Below are positions 19,776 through 29,138 of a stretch of DNA of 64,000 nucleotides, piece by piece (position 1 is the first letter of the stretch; the number at the start of each line of letters is the position of its first letter). A model generated the notes under the pieces. It saw nothing but the letters and a program-made list of their open reading frames with translations, was not told the DNA's origin and ran no database searches. A program made the position numbers and the translations under genes. Source of the stretch: CAWAHD01 sp963781785 (lineage in GTDB: Bacteria > Planctomycetota > Planctomycetia > Isosphaerales > Isosphaeraceae); the NCBI GenBank assembly GCA_963781785.1, contig CAWAHD010000001.1, forward strand, positions 310,001-374,000. Reading direction: 5' to 3'.

Positions 19776-20891
19776 ATGTGGTTGCGGATTCGTTCCCTGA
19801 TCATCAAGGAATTGCTCGCGGTCTGGCGCGACCCCAAAGGCCGGTTCGTGCTCTTGGTGCCACCGGTGATCCAGATGCTCATTTTCTCGTACGCGGCGAC
19901 GCAGGAAGTGAAAAACGTACGCATCGCCATACTCAACCAGGACATGGGAATCTACGGGCGGGACTTGGTGGCCCGGTTTGAGGGCTCGCCGAATTTCCGC
20001 GAAGTCGTCCACTTGCATGCCGATGCCGAAATCATTCCGGCGATCAATTCGCGCAGCGTGCTGATGATTGTGCACATCCGGCAGGACTTCTCGCGCCTGG
20101 TGTCTGCCGGCAGGCCGGCACCGGTGCAGCTCATCCTCGATGGCCGCAGCTCCAACGCGTCTCAGATACTTGGCGGCTATGCGCAGCAAATCATTGGTGG
20201 TTACAGCACCGAGCTATCCGAAACCCAGGCCGCGCGAACGCCGCCGCCGGCGAGCGTCGTGGTATCACGCGCGTGGTTCAATCCCAATCTTGATGCGCTC
20301 TGGAGCACGGTCCCCAGCCTGGTGGGCATCCTGGTGGCCCTCGAGGGGCTGATGGTGACGGGGCTGTCGGTGGCTCGCGAGCGCGAGCTCGGCACCTTTG
20401 ATCAGTTGCTTGTATCACCGCTGGGTCCCGGTGAGATTGTTGTCGGCAAGACAGCAGCCGGCTTTGTTGTCGGTATGGCCGAGGGAACCCTCATGACGAC
20501 GGTCGCGGTGTCGTTCTTTCGCATTCCGCTGGCTGGCTCGATCGTGCTGTTGTACGTGAGTATGGCCGTGTATCTGCTTGCACTTCTCGGCATCGGACTC
20601 TTCATCTCGTCGCTAGCCAACACGCAGCAACAGGCGATCCTCGGCACGTTCTCGTTCATGGTGCCCATGATGCTCCTCTCGGGATTTGCCAGCCCGGTCG
20701 AGAACATGCCGGACTGGCTGCAATATGTGACGCTCGCCAACCCGGTGCGACATTTCATGGTGATCGTCAAAGGCGTTTTTTTGAAGGCAATGCCGGCCCG
20801 CGACGTGCTGAACAGCCTCTGGCCCTTGGTCTTGATCGCGGCAGCGACTCTCACCGGGTCGACGCGGCTCTTCCGGCGGCGGGCTGGATGA
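19776..20891 (+). CDS. ABC-2 type permease (YbhR-like)
   Basis: A 371-residue permease beginning at ATG 19776, four bases after the preceding stop. It has the same topology as its neighbour: N-terminal helix near FVLLVPPVIQMLIFSY, an extracytoplasmic domain, then helices around SVARERELGTFDQLLVSPL and the C-terminal GTFSFMVPMMLLSGF. Together with the adaptor, the tandem ATPase and the first permease it completes a YbhGFSR-type tripartite exporter. Confidence 0.88.
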   Translation: MWLRIRSLIIKELLAVWRDPKGRFVLLVPPVIQMLIFSYAATQEVKNVRIAILNQDMGIYGRDLVARFEGSPNFREVVHLHADAEIIPAINSRSVLMIVHIRQDFSRLVSAGRPAPVQLILDGRSSNASQILGGYAQQIIGGYSTELSETQAARTPPPASVVVSRAWFNPNLDALWSTVPSLVGILVALEGLMVTGLSVARERELGTFDQLLVSPLGPGEIVVGKTAAGFVVGMAEGTLMTTVAVSFFRIPLAGSIVLLYVSMAVYLLALLGIGLFISSLANTQQQAILGTFSFMVPMMLLSGFASPVENMPDWLQYVTLANPVRHFMVIVKGVFLKAMPARDVLNSLWPLVLIAAATLTGSTRLFRRRAG

Positions 20892-21044
20892 TGTGCCCGA
20901 GCTCGCCTTTCTCCACGGGCTCATCTACCCGGAGGGACAGGTGATTCATGCTGTAGTTCGGCAGTACCTTGTTGTTGTTCCCGGAGCGGTATGAGACTTG
21001 GCATGTACACGGCACCGCTGACCGTCCAGCCACCGCGCTAGAAC

Positions 21045-21927
21045 TCATGCCAGCAAGACACGATCGACCAGCATGGCAACTCCGTCCTGGTCGTGACGGC
21101 CGGTGATCAGGTCGGCGGCCGCGAGCACTTCGGGCCGGGCGTGGCCCATGGCGACGCCCAAACCAGCGTTGCGGATCATGGGGATGTCATTCACGTCGTC
21201 GCCAATGGCGCAGATCGCGCGCAAGATCAACACCCCAGAGCGCTGCAAGGTGCTGGATCGCGGCCCACTTGCCGGCGTCGTGACGCAAGACCTCGCACAT
21301 GGTTCCTCGGTAACGCGGGCTCCGCTGCACAAATGATTGAATCCGCCCGGATAGCCTGCCGTGGGCAGCTTTTTCCAGGTCAAGCATCTGGTCGCGCGTG
21401 CCAATGGCGCATACGTGGAAGAGAGGTACGCGGCTCTCGTCAGCCGGATTGAAAGCATGCTGTCGGACCATCGCGCTCTTCCAGTCCGAAACGATCTCGG
21501 CATGCTCGCGGTTTTGCGAAACATAGTCGTCGAAGCCATCGCGACCAGTGGGGTAGCGAGCGATGACGAAGTCGGCTTCGTCCGGGGCACGGTCGGTGAA
21601 AATGACCGCAGGGTGATCATGGGTGTGGAAAAGAGTGAGCACATCGCGAGCAAGTGAATCGTCGAAGTCAGCCCGCCAGAGGGTCCCGTGTCCTATCGGG
21701 TCTTTGATGATGGCCCCCGAGTTGCAGACCAGCGGGGCGTCTAGCTCGAGCTGCAGGGCGATAGGCCGGGCGCGGCGATAGCGCCGACCGGTGCACAGAA
21801 CTGGACGGATTCCCGCTTGGGCTGCACGCGCGACGGCTGCAACGGTCCGCGGCCGCAGCACCCCGCCCGGGTCCAATAGCGTTCCATCAACGTCCAGGGC
21901 CAAGATTCGGTAACGAGTGGCCGACAT
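21045..21927 (-). pseudogene. Cof-type HAD hydrolase, frameshifted near its C-terminus
   Basis: The main frame (start ATG near 21927) carries HAD motif I ALDVDGTLLD, motif II VLCTGR and a cap domain. Motif IV (CAIGDDVNDIPMI, then GVAMGHARPEV) lies in another frame ending at 21045. The switch falls around 21214-21221, where the given minus strand reads GCGCGCGATC; removing one G would restore the frame. Proteins of this family dephosphorylate sugar phosphates or flavin precursors. About 294 residues when repaired, normal for the family. Confidence 0.8.
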
Positions 21928-22145
21928 CGACTGTCCAGGCCGGCGCGGGATTGACTCGAGCTCGACGATTGTGCCGGGAAACAACCGCCGACCCGGCACA
22001 ATTTGATCAGCCGGTAGGTGGTTCATCGTATGCCACAGCTTGCTCCGCGGCCAAGGCCAGTCGACAGAGGGTGCGCCGCCTACTAAGATTGTGTTGAGAA
22101 CAGGCGATTTTCCGTCCAACTCGAACCTCGACGGGACGAGATCCC

Positions 22146-22571
22146 ATGTCAGAGCAAGAATCTGCCGGGAACCGCCATCGGCTGCGGGTATGGATCAAAT
22201 TGGCAATCACATCGGGCTTGCTCGACAAACTCCCCCCGGAATATCACCCCGAGGGACATGAGAAAGCCGTTAGTACCGAGTCCTACGCCCGTCATCTCCT
22301 GGCGGAGTTGCGGGATCCCGATTCCAGCAAACGGACAATCAAGCAGATCATCGCCGATGCCCGGCAATTCCAGGTCTGGGTTGAGGCCAGGCAAAAAGAC
22401 TACCGCCGCTTGGTCTTGAGGGAATTGGGATACCAGCGGAAGCACGAAGCGATAACCGCCGAGACGAGGCCTTCGGCCTCGACTGATCGAGAAATCAAGC
22501 CGACCCGAACGCACGTCAGATCCCGCGATCCGGCCTCGAACCCGATGTGGGACGACTGGCTTGACGCCTGA
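22146..22571 (+). CDS. Hypothetical helical protein
   Basis: A 141-residue frame, divergent from the HAD gene. It has a credible amphipathic, charged composition (HLLAELRDPDSSKRTIKQIIADARQFQVWVEARQKDY), a likely helical middle part and a disordered C-terminal tail ending WDDWLDA. The antisense frame over the same stretch has poorer composition. No family is recognised. Confidence 0.55.
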   Translation: MSEQESAGNRHRLRVWIKLAITSGLLDKLPPEYHPEGHEKAVSTESYARHLLAELRDPDSSKRTIKQIIADARQFQVWVEARQKDYRRLVLRELGYQRKHEAITAETRPSASTDREIKPTRTHVRSRDPASNPMWDDWLDA

Positions 22572-22668
22572 AGTCGCTCGGCCTGCGCTCCTTGCACGTC
22601 TTGAACGCGAGATCATCTCTCAGTGCGTACGCCCGGGCTCTACGATCGGGCTCTTCTTGGGCTTGTCG

Positions 22669-23589
22669 CTAAGCATGTGCTGCGGCGAAGGCGTCGTCCT
22701 TGGGAAGGAACCCGAGGAGCTCGGCGGCGTCCGAGAGGTCCCAGCGCATACCGTGGTTGCGCGACATCCCGTTGACCAGCACGAACGAGCGGTCTTCGAT
22801 CTCGGCCTCGACGGCGCAGTCAAAGAGGTGGACCAGGTCCGCGTTGGAGAGCCACATCTGGCGCGCCCAGTCGTCGGGGAGGGTCTCAGGTCGATTTTTC
22901 CCCTCCTGGATGTGGCCGAGCCGCAGCGCGATGAAGGTCATGTCAAACGCCCGGGCCAGGCTGCGGCCCAGCCGTTCGCCGACCAGTTTCGTCACGGCGT
23001 AGGGCCCGTCCGGCATCGGCTTCATGTCGACGGAGATCGGTTCGTCGCCGTGAACCCGGCAGCCTCCCACGACGTGGTTGGAGCTGGCAAATATCAATCG
23101 CTCGACTCCGGCGAGAGCTGCTGCATGGAAGACATTCGCAAGGGCGTCCAGGTTGGGCTCGACCAGGTCATCCCACGAGGCGAACTCGTCGGTGTTGGCT
23201 GCCAGGTGGACGACCGTGTCGACACCGTGGAAGTGCGTGATCCAATCGTCATCGAGAACAGTCAGGTCTGCGGCGATCACGTCGGGATCATCCTCGGAGG
23301 CCGATCGATCAATCAGAACCAGATCGTAAACGTCGGACCAGGCTGAGCGGAGCTTGGACCCGATATTGCCACAGGCTCCGGTGATCAAGACGGTTCTGGG
23401 CTCGCCTTCAATCGACTCGGGAAACGATTCATCCTCGATCTCCGTTTCGTCTTCAGCAAGGTCGGCGCCGGCGTCGAGTACGCCGATGCCTTCGGACTCA
23501 AAGATGGGAAGGTGGGATCCTGCTGGCCGTACGGCCCGCCCTCCTTCCTCACCAGGCTCGTCGTATTCCGAGGTTTGATCGAAACGCAT
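22669..23589 (-). CDS. NAD-dependent epimerase/dehydratase (extended SDR)
   Basis: About 306 residues from the ATG at 23589 (open frame to 23619). An unusual acidic, probably disordered N-terminal extension of ~65 residues precedes the Rossmann motif TGACGNIG. Then come LVLIDRSAS, VVHLAAN, FASSNHVVGG and the catalytic Tyr-Lys in PYAVTKLVGE. The overall pattern is close to uronate dehydrogenases and related sugar SDRs. A GH88 glucuronyl hydrolase gene lies beside it on the same strand, which would suit a role in uronic acid metabolism, but this is inference. Confidence 0.82.
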   Translation of the reverse strand: MRFDQTSEYDEPGEEGGRAVRPAGSHLPIFESEGIGVLDAGADLAEDETEIEDESFPESIEGEPRTVLITGACGNIGSKLRSAWSDVYDLVLIDRSASEDDPDVIAADLTVLDDDWITHFHGVDTVVHLAANTDEFASWDDLVEPNLDALANVFHAAALAGVERLIFASSNHVVGGCRVHGDEPISVDMKPMPDGPYAVTKLVGERLGRSLARAFDMTFIALRLGHIQEGKNRPETLPDDWARQMWLSNADLVHLFDCAVEAEIEDRSFVLVNGMSRNHGMRWDLSDAAELLGFLPKDDAFAAAHA

Positions 23590-23761
23590 GGTCGAAGTCC
23601 TCCGTTTGGGCCAGCGCAAGCACGCACGGTCTCGTTCGCCCGAACTGGTGTCATAGTGTAGCAGGTCAGTTGCTCTTAGAAAGTCCGACGTGCGAAAAAC
23701 TGTCCATCCACCGCTCCCAAACCCCCCGGCCGTGCTTGAACGCCCGCTCCGGAGGCACGGA

Positions 23762-24925
23762 TCAACTTCGAGCAGGAGCCGCCATTCTTTGCGCCGTTAG
23801 GCTCCGCAGGAGTTTGTCGACGGCCTCCAGAAAGAAAAAATCGCCCCACATCACCGATTCATCAACGCCGAGTTTTTTGTGGAAATGATACACTGCATGC
23901 TTCACGACGCCCTGCCAGCCGGGAGTGGACCAGGCCAGGTAGCGGTCTGCGCATAGTGCGTCGAGTATCGTGAGTGTGGCGTCGCGATAGCGTGTGGCGC
24001 GCGCCGGATCGCTGGGACCGACCAGATCGGCAAGGTTCCAGAGGCCCGAGGCCGCGATCGCCGCGGCCGAGCTGTCGTCAATCCGGTCGCGACCTAGAGG
24101 AACGTCGAAGTCCCAAGGGGGAATCAAGCCGCCCTTGCAGCGGGCGATATAACAATCGGCATTGCGGCGAGCGACATCCAGAAAGGCCGCCTCGCCCGTG
24201 TACGAGAAAACCGTGCCGAAGCCGTAAAGCGACCAGGCCAGCCCGCGCGCCCACGTGGAATCGGCAGTGAGTCCCTGGTGAGTCGATTGCCGCAGGAACA
24301 CGCCAGTCTGGAGGTCGAAAATGCCCTCGTGCGCCGTGGATCCGTCGCCGCGCACCAGGGTCCGCTCGGTTGTGCGGCAGTGAGCCACGGCCAGCCGGTA
24401 AAGCTCCGCGTCGTCCGTCTCTGTCGCGGTGTAGAAGATCAGCGGCACGTTCATCATGATGTCGATGAACAAGCTATCGGGTGCCACGAACGATCGCAGG
24501 TAGGCTCCTCGTTCAGAAAACCTCAAGGCCAAGGTGCGGCCCGCTGTGATCAAAACCTGGCGGAGTGCGTCCTCGCCGGTTGAGCGATACCACGGGAGAT
24601 AGGTATTCAGGAAGATGAACCCGAGGTCGTGGACATTGCGGTCGTTCTGGCGGGGCTCCAGGCGTCGGGAGTAGTGCTCGGCGGTCCGTCGCCACCAGCC
24701 GTCGCCGGTTCGCCCTGCGATGAGCCACATCATGCCGGCGTGAAATCCCCCGCACCAGTCGGTCCAGCTCTCTCCCGTATGGTTCCATCGGCCGTCTTCG
24801 GTGTAGATCGGGAAAAAGTCCGGGGCACGCTCGACGGTGGCGCGCACCTGCCCAGCGGCGAATTCAAACGCCTGCTCCAGCCGCGGTAAGAGCCCGGTGC
24901 GATCGATCTGTCGTGGCTCGGCCAT
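23762..24925 (-). CDS. Glycoside hydrolase family 88 (unsaturated glucuronyl hydrolase-like)
   Basis: A 387-residue alpha6/alpha6-barrel enzyme starting at ATG 24925. Family features include WTDWCGGFHAGMMWL, NVHDLGFIF (with the conserved Asp), STWARGLAWSLYGF, DFDVPLGRDRIDDSSAAAIAASGL and VMWGDFFFLEAVDKL. GH88 enzymes hydrate the vinyl-ether bond of unsaturated uronyl oligosaccharides released by polysaccharide lyases. No signal peptide is seen, so it should act in the cytosol. Confidence 0.88.
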   Translation of the reverse strand: MAEPRQIDRTGLLPRLEQAFEFAAGQVRATVERAPDFFPIYTEDGRWNHTGESWTDWCGGFHAGMMWLIAGRTGDGWWRRTAEHYSRRLEPRQNDRNVHDLGFIFLNTYLPWYRSTGEDALRQVLITAGRTLALRFSERGAYLRSFVAPDSLFIDIMMNVPLIFYTATETDDAELYRLAVAHCRTTERTLVRGDGSTAHEGIFDLQTGVFLRQSTHQGLTADSTWARGLAWSLYGFGTVFSYTGEAAFLDVARRNADCYIARCKGGLIPPWDFDVPLGRDRIDDSSAAAIAASGLWNLADLVGPSDPARATRYRDATLTILDALCADRYLAWSTPGWQGVVKHAVYHFHKKLGVDESVMWGDFFFLEAVDKLLRSLTAQRMAAPARS

Positions 24926-25075
24926 CGTGTCTTGTCCTCTGTTCTCAGAGTGAGCCGATCGAATCACGGCGTCAACACGAGAGTCCTTGAAACCGACCGA
25001 CCGGGGCTTGGGCCGGGCGATCAGCTCTGCTAAAGTGACGCTCTTGTGTGGGCTTTTCATTGAGGGAGATTTCCC

Positions 25076-26138
25076 ATGGACTTCGACCAGCTCATCCGGT
25101 TTGCAGCCGGGCAGGGGGCCTCGGATGTGCACCTTCAGACCGGGGCCTCGCCCCTCTTGAGGATCAGCGGCCAGATTCGCACTGTCGAGTCGCCGCCGGT
25201 CGTCGGCCAGGAGCTGCGGCAGTTCATAATCTCGATCAAGCAAGGGCTAACCGCTGAAGAGCTCGATCGGGCGCTTTTTCAAGGTCTCGACTTTTCCTAC
25301 GCGATCCCGGGGGTCTGCCGGTTTCGCTGCAACATCTACAGCCATCTGGGAACTCCGGCGATGGTGCTGCGGGTTGTAGGGCTCAAGATTCGAACGCTCG
25401 AAGAGTTACACTTGCCCGAAGTGCTTCGCACCATCACACTTTCACTCCGTGGTTTGACATTGCTTACCGGCACGACCGGCAGCGGCAAAAGCACCACACT
25501 GGCGGCGATGATCGACCTGATCAACAATTCCTACCGCTGCAAGATCATCACCATCGAAGACCCGGTCGAGTACATGCACACCAATCAGAAGGCGATGATC
25601 TCGCAGCTCGAGGTCGGTCAGGATACGCCGTCGTTCGAGCAAGGGCTGAGGCAATCGTTGCGGCGAAGATCCCGACGTGATTCTGGTCGGCGAGCTGCGT
25701 GACAGTGAAACCATGCGAATGGCGCTGCGGGCCGCCGATACCGGCCACCAGGTCTTCGCGACCGTGCACAGCTCGAATGCGGCCCAGACGATCGAGCGGA
25801 TCCTCGCGATGGTCCAGCCCGAGGAACGAGCGATCGCCACCTCGCAGTTGGCTGGCTCGCTGGAAGCAATTATCTCCCAGCGCCTGGCAGTCACCCGCGA
25901 CGGCAACCGCTGGCCGGCCATGGAGATCCTCCGCGGCGGGCCCGTCACCTCCAAATACATCATGGAAAACCGCCTGAGTGAACTGAGCGACTTCATCGGC
26001 ACGCGAGAAGGAGGCATGCAGCGCTTCGATCAGCATCTACTCGACCTCTATCACAAGAAAATCATCTCGGGCACCGAGGCGATGCGGCTGGCGACCAACA
26101 CCGAGGCCGTCGCCCTGGGCATGCGCGGAATCCACTAA
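25076..26138 (+). pseudogene. PilT-like type IV pilus retraction ATPase, one-base frameshift
   Basis: Two frames make one PilT/GspE-family ATPase. The first (25076-25702) has the PAS-like N-domain (ASDVHLQTGASPLLRISGQI), Walker A TGTTGSGKSTT and the Asp box IITIEDPVEYMH. The second, ending at 26138, continues DPDVILVGELRDSETM (Walker B), TGHQVFATVHSSNAAQTIERI (His box), and the C-terminal domain. The break is one extra A at about 25666 in CGGCGAAGAT; removing it gives SLRRDPDVILVGE, the expected sequence. It powers pilus retraction or a related secretion motor. No other pilus genes are adjacent. Confidence 0.85.
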
Positions 26139-26158
26139 AACTGTTTCTGCCGTAGACC

Positions 26159-27640
26159 ATGGATATGAACCGTGAGCTCCTGGCGTCGGGCTGGAAACGG
26201 ATTCAAGCAGGTGACCTGCCCGGCGCCGAAGCAATCTACCGGCAAGTCGTCGGTTCCGACCCATCACTCGCTCAGGCGTGGTTTCAGCTCGGGACGGTCA
26301 ACCAGCTCCAGGGAAAGCTCGACGAGGCCGTGACCAGTTATGCGCGGGTGCTCCAGCTCGTGCCCGACCACGTCGAAGCACTCAACAACCTGGGTGTCGC
26401 ACTCCAGGCCCGGGGAATGCCGGAGGAAGCCCTCGCGTGCCTGCGACGCGCCGTGCGCTCGAGCCCCGGTTACGCCGATGCCCACAACAACCTCGGCAAT
26501 GCGCTTCAAGACCAGGGGAAGCTCGATCTAGCAGAGACCTCTTATCGGCGGGCGATTGAGCTCAAACCCAACTCGCTCGATGCAAACCACAATCTGGGTA
26601 ATGTTCTCCGTGCTCAAGGCCGCCTGGCCGAGTCCGCGGCGAGCTACGATCGAGCGCTGGCAATCGCGCCAGACCATGCCCAGGCTCACTTGAGCCGGGC
26701 AATGGCATGGCTTCAAATGGGCGACTTCGAGCGTGGCTGGGCCGAATACGAATGGCGGCTCCAGTGCACCGATTATGCAATGCCTGACTTGCGGCGCCCG
26801 CTCTGGAATGGCGACTCGCTCGCCGGCCGCACGATCTTGCTCTACGCCGATCACGGCCTGGGCGACTCGCTTCAGTTCATTCGGTATGCACCGCTTGTCA
26901 AAGAGCGTGGCGGCCGGGTCATTGCGGCCTGCCAGAAGCAAATCGCCCGACTGGTGGCGAGCTGTCTCGGCGTCGACGCGGTATTCGCCGAAGGAGAGCT
27001 GCTGCCGGAATTCGACGTATACGCTCCGCTCATGAGCTTGCCGAGAATCTGCGGGACGACCCTTTCTTCGGTGCCGGCATCGGTCCCTTATCTCACGCCT
27101 GACATCAGCCTGGTCACGGATTGGAGAGGCGAGCTGGAGCCGCTTGCCGGTTTCAAAGTCGGCATCGCCTGGCAGGGAAATCCTCGGCATCGCCGGGACC
27201 GGCAGCGCTCCGTTCCGCTCGCCTGTTTCGAACCATTGGCCCAAATTGCGGGAGTCCGGCTCATCAGCCTCCATAAGGGCTTCGGGATCGAGCAGCTTGC
27301 AGAGGTCCAGGACCGCTTCGCCGTCACTGACCTGGGAAGCCGGTGTGATTTAACCGAAGCGGCGGCCGTGATGAAATCGCTCGACCTGGTGATTGCTCCG
27401 GATACCGCGCTGGCTCACCTGGCCGGGGCGGTCGGCGTGCCGGTTTGGGTTGCTCTTTCCTTCGCCGCAGATTGGCGCTGGCTGGTGGATCGAGTCGATA
27501 GCCCGTGGTACCCCACGATGCGCTTGTTCCGGCAGAAGACTTGGGGAGACTGGCACGAAGTCTTCGAGCGGATGGCGGCCGCGTTGCGGCAAACGATCGA
27601 GGGGAACCAGCCCGATCCCCACACGCCGCCGTCCGGCTGA
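26159..27640 (+). CDS. TPR protein with glycosyltransferase-9-like C-terminal domain
   Basis: A 493-residue protein with ATG at 26159 or 26165. The first ~200 residues are five or more tetratricopeptide repeats (AWFQLGTVNQLQGKLDEAVT, ALNNLGVALQARGMPEEAL, AHNNLGNALQDQGKLDLAE and others). The C-terminal half looks like a GT-B nucleotide-sugar-binding domain as in GT9/heptosyltransferase-like proteins: LYADHGLGDSLQFIRY, VGIAWQGNP, SLHKGFGIEQ, APDTALAHLAGAVGVPVWV. It may glycosylate protein or surface polymers. It begins 20 bp after pilT, so co-transcription is likely. Confidence 0.82.
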   Translation: MDMNRELLASGWKRIQAGDLPGAEAIYRQVVGSDPSLAQAWFQLGTVNQLQGKLDEAVTSYARVLQLVPDHVEALNNLGVALQARGMPEEALACLRRAVRSSPGYADAHNNLGNALQDQGKLDLAETSYRRAIELKPNSLDANHNLGNVLRAQGRLAESAASYDRALAIAPDHAQAHLSRAMAWLQMGDFERGWAEYEWRLQCTDYAMPDLRRPLWNGDSLAGRTILLYADHGLGDSLQFIRYAPLVKERGGRVIAACQKQIARLVASCLGVDAVFAEGELLPEFDVYAPLMSLPRICGTTLSSVPASVPYLTPDISLVTDWRGELEPLAGFKVGIAWQGNPRHRRDRQRSVPLACFEPLAQIAGVRLISLHKGFGIEQLAEVQDRFAVTDLGSRCDLTEAAAVMKSLDLVIAPDTALAHLAGAVGVPVWVALSFAADWRWLVDRVDSPWYPTMRLFRQKTWGDWHEVFERMAAALRQTIEGNQPDPHTPPSG

Positions 27641-27715
27641 TCAAGCCACTGGAAAGCGCTCACACGTTTTGTTCATCGAGCGATGTTTCCCCGAGGAATT
27701 GGTTTTGGTGAGCGG

Positions 27716-28120
27716 TCACGCGAGCAATGCGATCTCCTTCTGGCGACGGAGCCGCCGCGCCGTCGCTTCTTCCCACTCGATCTCTTCGTGTTCGAGCCAG
27801 GCGCGGGCGAGGCTCCTCCAGGGTTCGGGAATCGGGACCCCCAACTCGGCGTGGCGGACGACAATGCCAGCGAGTGCCAGCCGCGCCAGCTCGTCCCAAG
27901 TCTCGGGCGGACCCGGCGGGTCCAGACTGTTTTGCAGGATCTCGATCGAGGCGTCGAGCGTACGGCTGTCGGCAAGCCGCTGTTGCACCTGCTCAAAGGT
28001 CAGCGGGTTGCGGTCGTCCATCAGCTCTTCATAGAGCCGGCCGTGGACCCTTTCAAACGCCGCATCCAGGGCGTCGGCCGCTTCGTCGTTCTCGTAGCTC
28101 TTCACTCCCCAGTTGCCCAT
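27716..28120 (-). CDS. DUF4259-like protein
   Basis: A 134-residue protein with the N-terminal signature of DUF4259 proteins: MGNWGVKSYENDEAADALDAAF. The rest is helical and charged (TFEQVQQRLADSRTLDASIEIL, LARAWLEHEEIEWEEA). No catalytic motif is visible; the function of the family is unknown. It lies 19 bp downstream of the IMPase-like gene on the same strand. Confidence 0.75.
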   Translation of the reverse strand: MGNWGVKSYENDEAADALDAAFERVHGRLYEELMDDRNPLTFEQVQQRLADSRTLDASIEILQNSLDPPGPPETWDELARLALAGIVVRHAELGVPIPEPWRSLARAWLEHEEIEWEEATARRLRRQKEIALLA

Positions 28121-28139
28121 CGGCTTACGAATTGAGTTG

Positions 28140-28949
28140 TCAGGTTTCGGATTTGGGACTTGCGGCGAGTGGCCGCGCCATCCTCAAGAGCGCCGCGAGT
28201 CGATGCGGCGGCGCGACGAAGGTCGGGCAAGTGATCGGCGTGCGGCGGACCATTTCAGCAGGACTCAACAGTTCACCCGCGATGGTGCCGAAGTGGCAGC
28301 CGGCCTCGCTCGCGATGACCACGCCGGCCGCGATGTCGTGAGTGTGTTCGCCCAGGAGCGTGGTCGCCGTGAGCCGATTGGCGGCAACGAACGCCTGTTC
28401 GCAGCAGGCACTCCCCAGGTCGCGAAGCCGGCCCGGCAACGATCGGGGATCAACGACACGCAGCGCATTGGTGCCGACGCAGACGTTGTCTTGATTGTGG
28501 AATTCCGAAGCGTCGTGAGCCGAAAGCTTGTGTCCGTCGAGCCACGCGCCCTGTCCTTTCACGGCCCAGAACAGCTCCTTGAGCGGTGGGACGGCGATCA
28601 CTCCCAGGAGCGGTTCGCCGGCGACGATCAAACCGATGCTGATGGCCCAGAGGGGCAGGCCGTGAACCATGTTTCCGGTGCCGTCGATCGGGTCGATCGA
28701 CCACCGGCGAGGGCCGGTGCCCCCGCTTGCTTCATATTCTTCACCAGTGAGCGCATCGTCGGGGAACCGCGCCCCCAGCCGGCCGCGGATCAGCCGCTCC
28801 AGGTCGTTGTCCAGGTCTGTGACATAACTCCGGTTTGCCTTTTCCTGAGGCGTCACATGACGGCATCGCCCTCTGGCAACTTCGGCGGTTTCGACTGCAA
28901 GAGCTTTAGCAAACTCCAGCTCGGCGGCAAGATCAGGCAATTCGGCCAT
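28140..28949 (-). CDS. Inositol-monophosphatase-family phosphatase (histidinol-phosphatase-like)
   Basis: A 269-residue metal-dependent phosphatase. Metal-ligand motifs are present: LTGEEYEA (Glu), WSIDPIDGTGNMVHGLPLWAISIGL, and a later GCHFGTIAGELL in place of the usual WD.AA.. motif, which is somewhat degenerate. The pattern fits HisN-type histidinol phosphatases or inositol phosphatases. The substrate cannot be decided from sequence. The long open frame on the opposite strand is the 5' extension of pyrD and is not a separate gene. Confidence 0.82.
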   Translation of the reverse strand: MAELPDLAAELEFAKALAVETAEVARGRCRHVTPQEKANRSYVTDLDNDLERLIRGRLGARFPDDALTGEEYEASGGTGPRRWSIDPIDGTGNMVHGLPLWAISIGLIVAGEPLLGVIAVPPLKELFWAVKGQGAWLDGHKLSAHDASEFHNQDNVCVGTNALRVVDPRSLPGRLRDLGSACCEQAFVAANRLTATTLLGEHTHDIAAGVVIASEAGCHFGTIAGELLSPAEMVRRTPITCPTFVAPPHRLAALLRMARPLAASPKSET

Positions 28950-29138
28950 GAGCGAAATAGATCCCAGGTCGGCAGATCGCTTCCCGGCAAAGGCGCGGCT
29001 CGTGCTCGCGATCGGTCTCGGGGCGCTTTCACGAAAGTTCAGCGTAGACGAACAGGACGGCGGGCAGCAAGAGTGTTTGTCGACGACACGCAGTGTAGAT
29101 TGGAAAAATCCCGGGCCCCGATCAACGGGAGCGATTTC

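Noticed and set aside
22149..22616. 155-residue minus-strand frame antisense to the small gene at 22146-22571
   Set aside because: Its composition (Arg/Gly-rich start, no helix pattern) is worse than that of the plus-strand frame, which looks like a real helical protein.
28113..29138. Long open frame on the plus strand upstream of pyrD, read as one 648-residue protein
   Set aside because: The upstream 340 residues are antisense to the phosphatase gene, Arg-rich and without family signal. pyrD homology begins only at GTG 29139, which has a ribosome-binding site.
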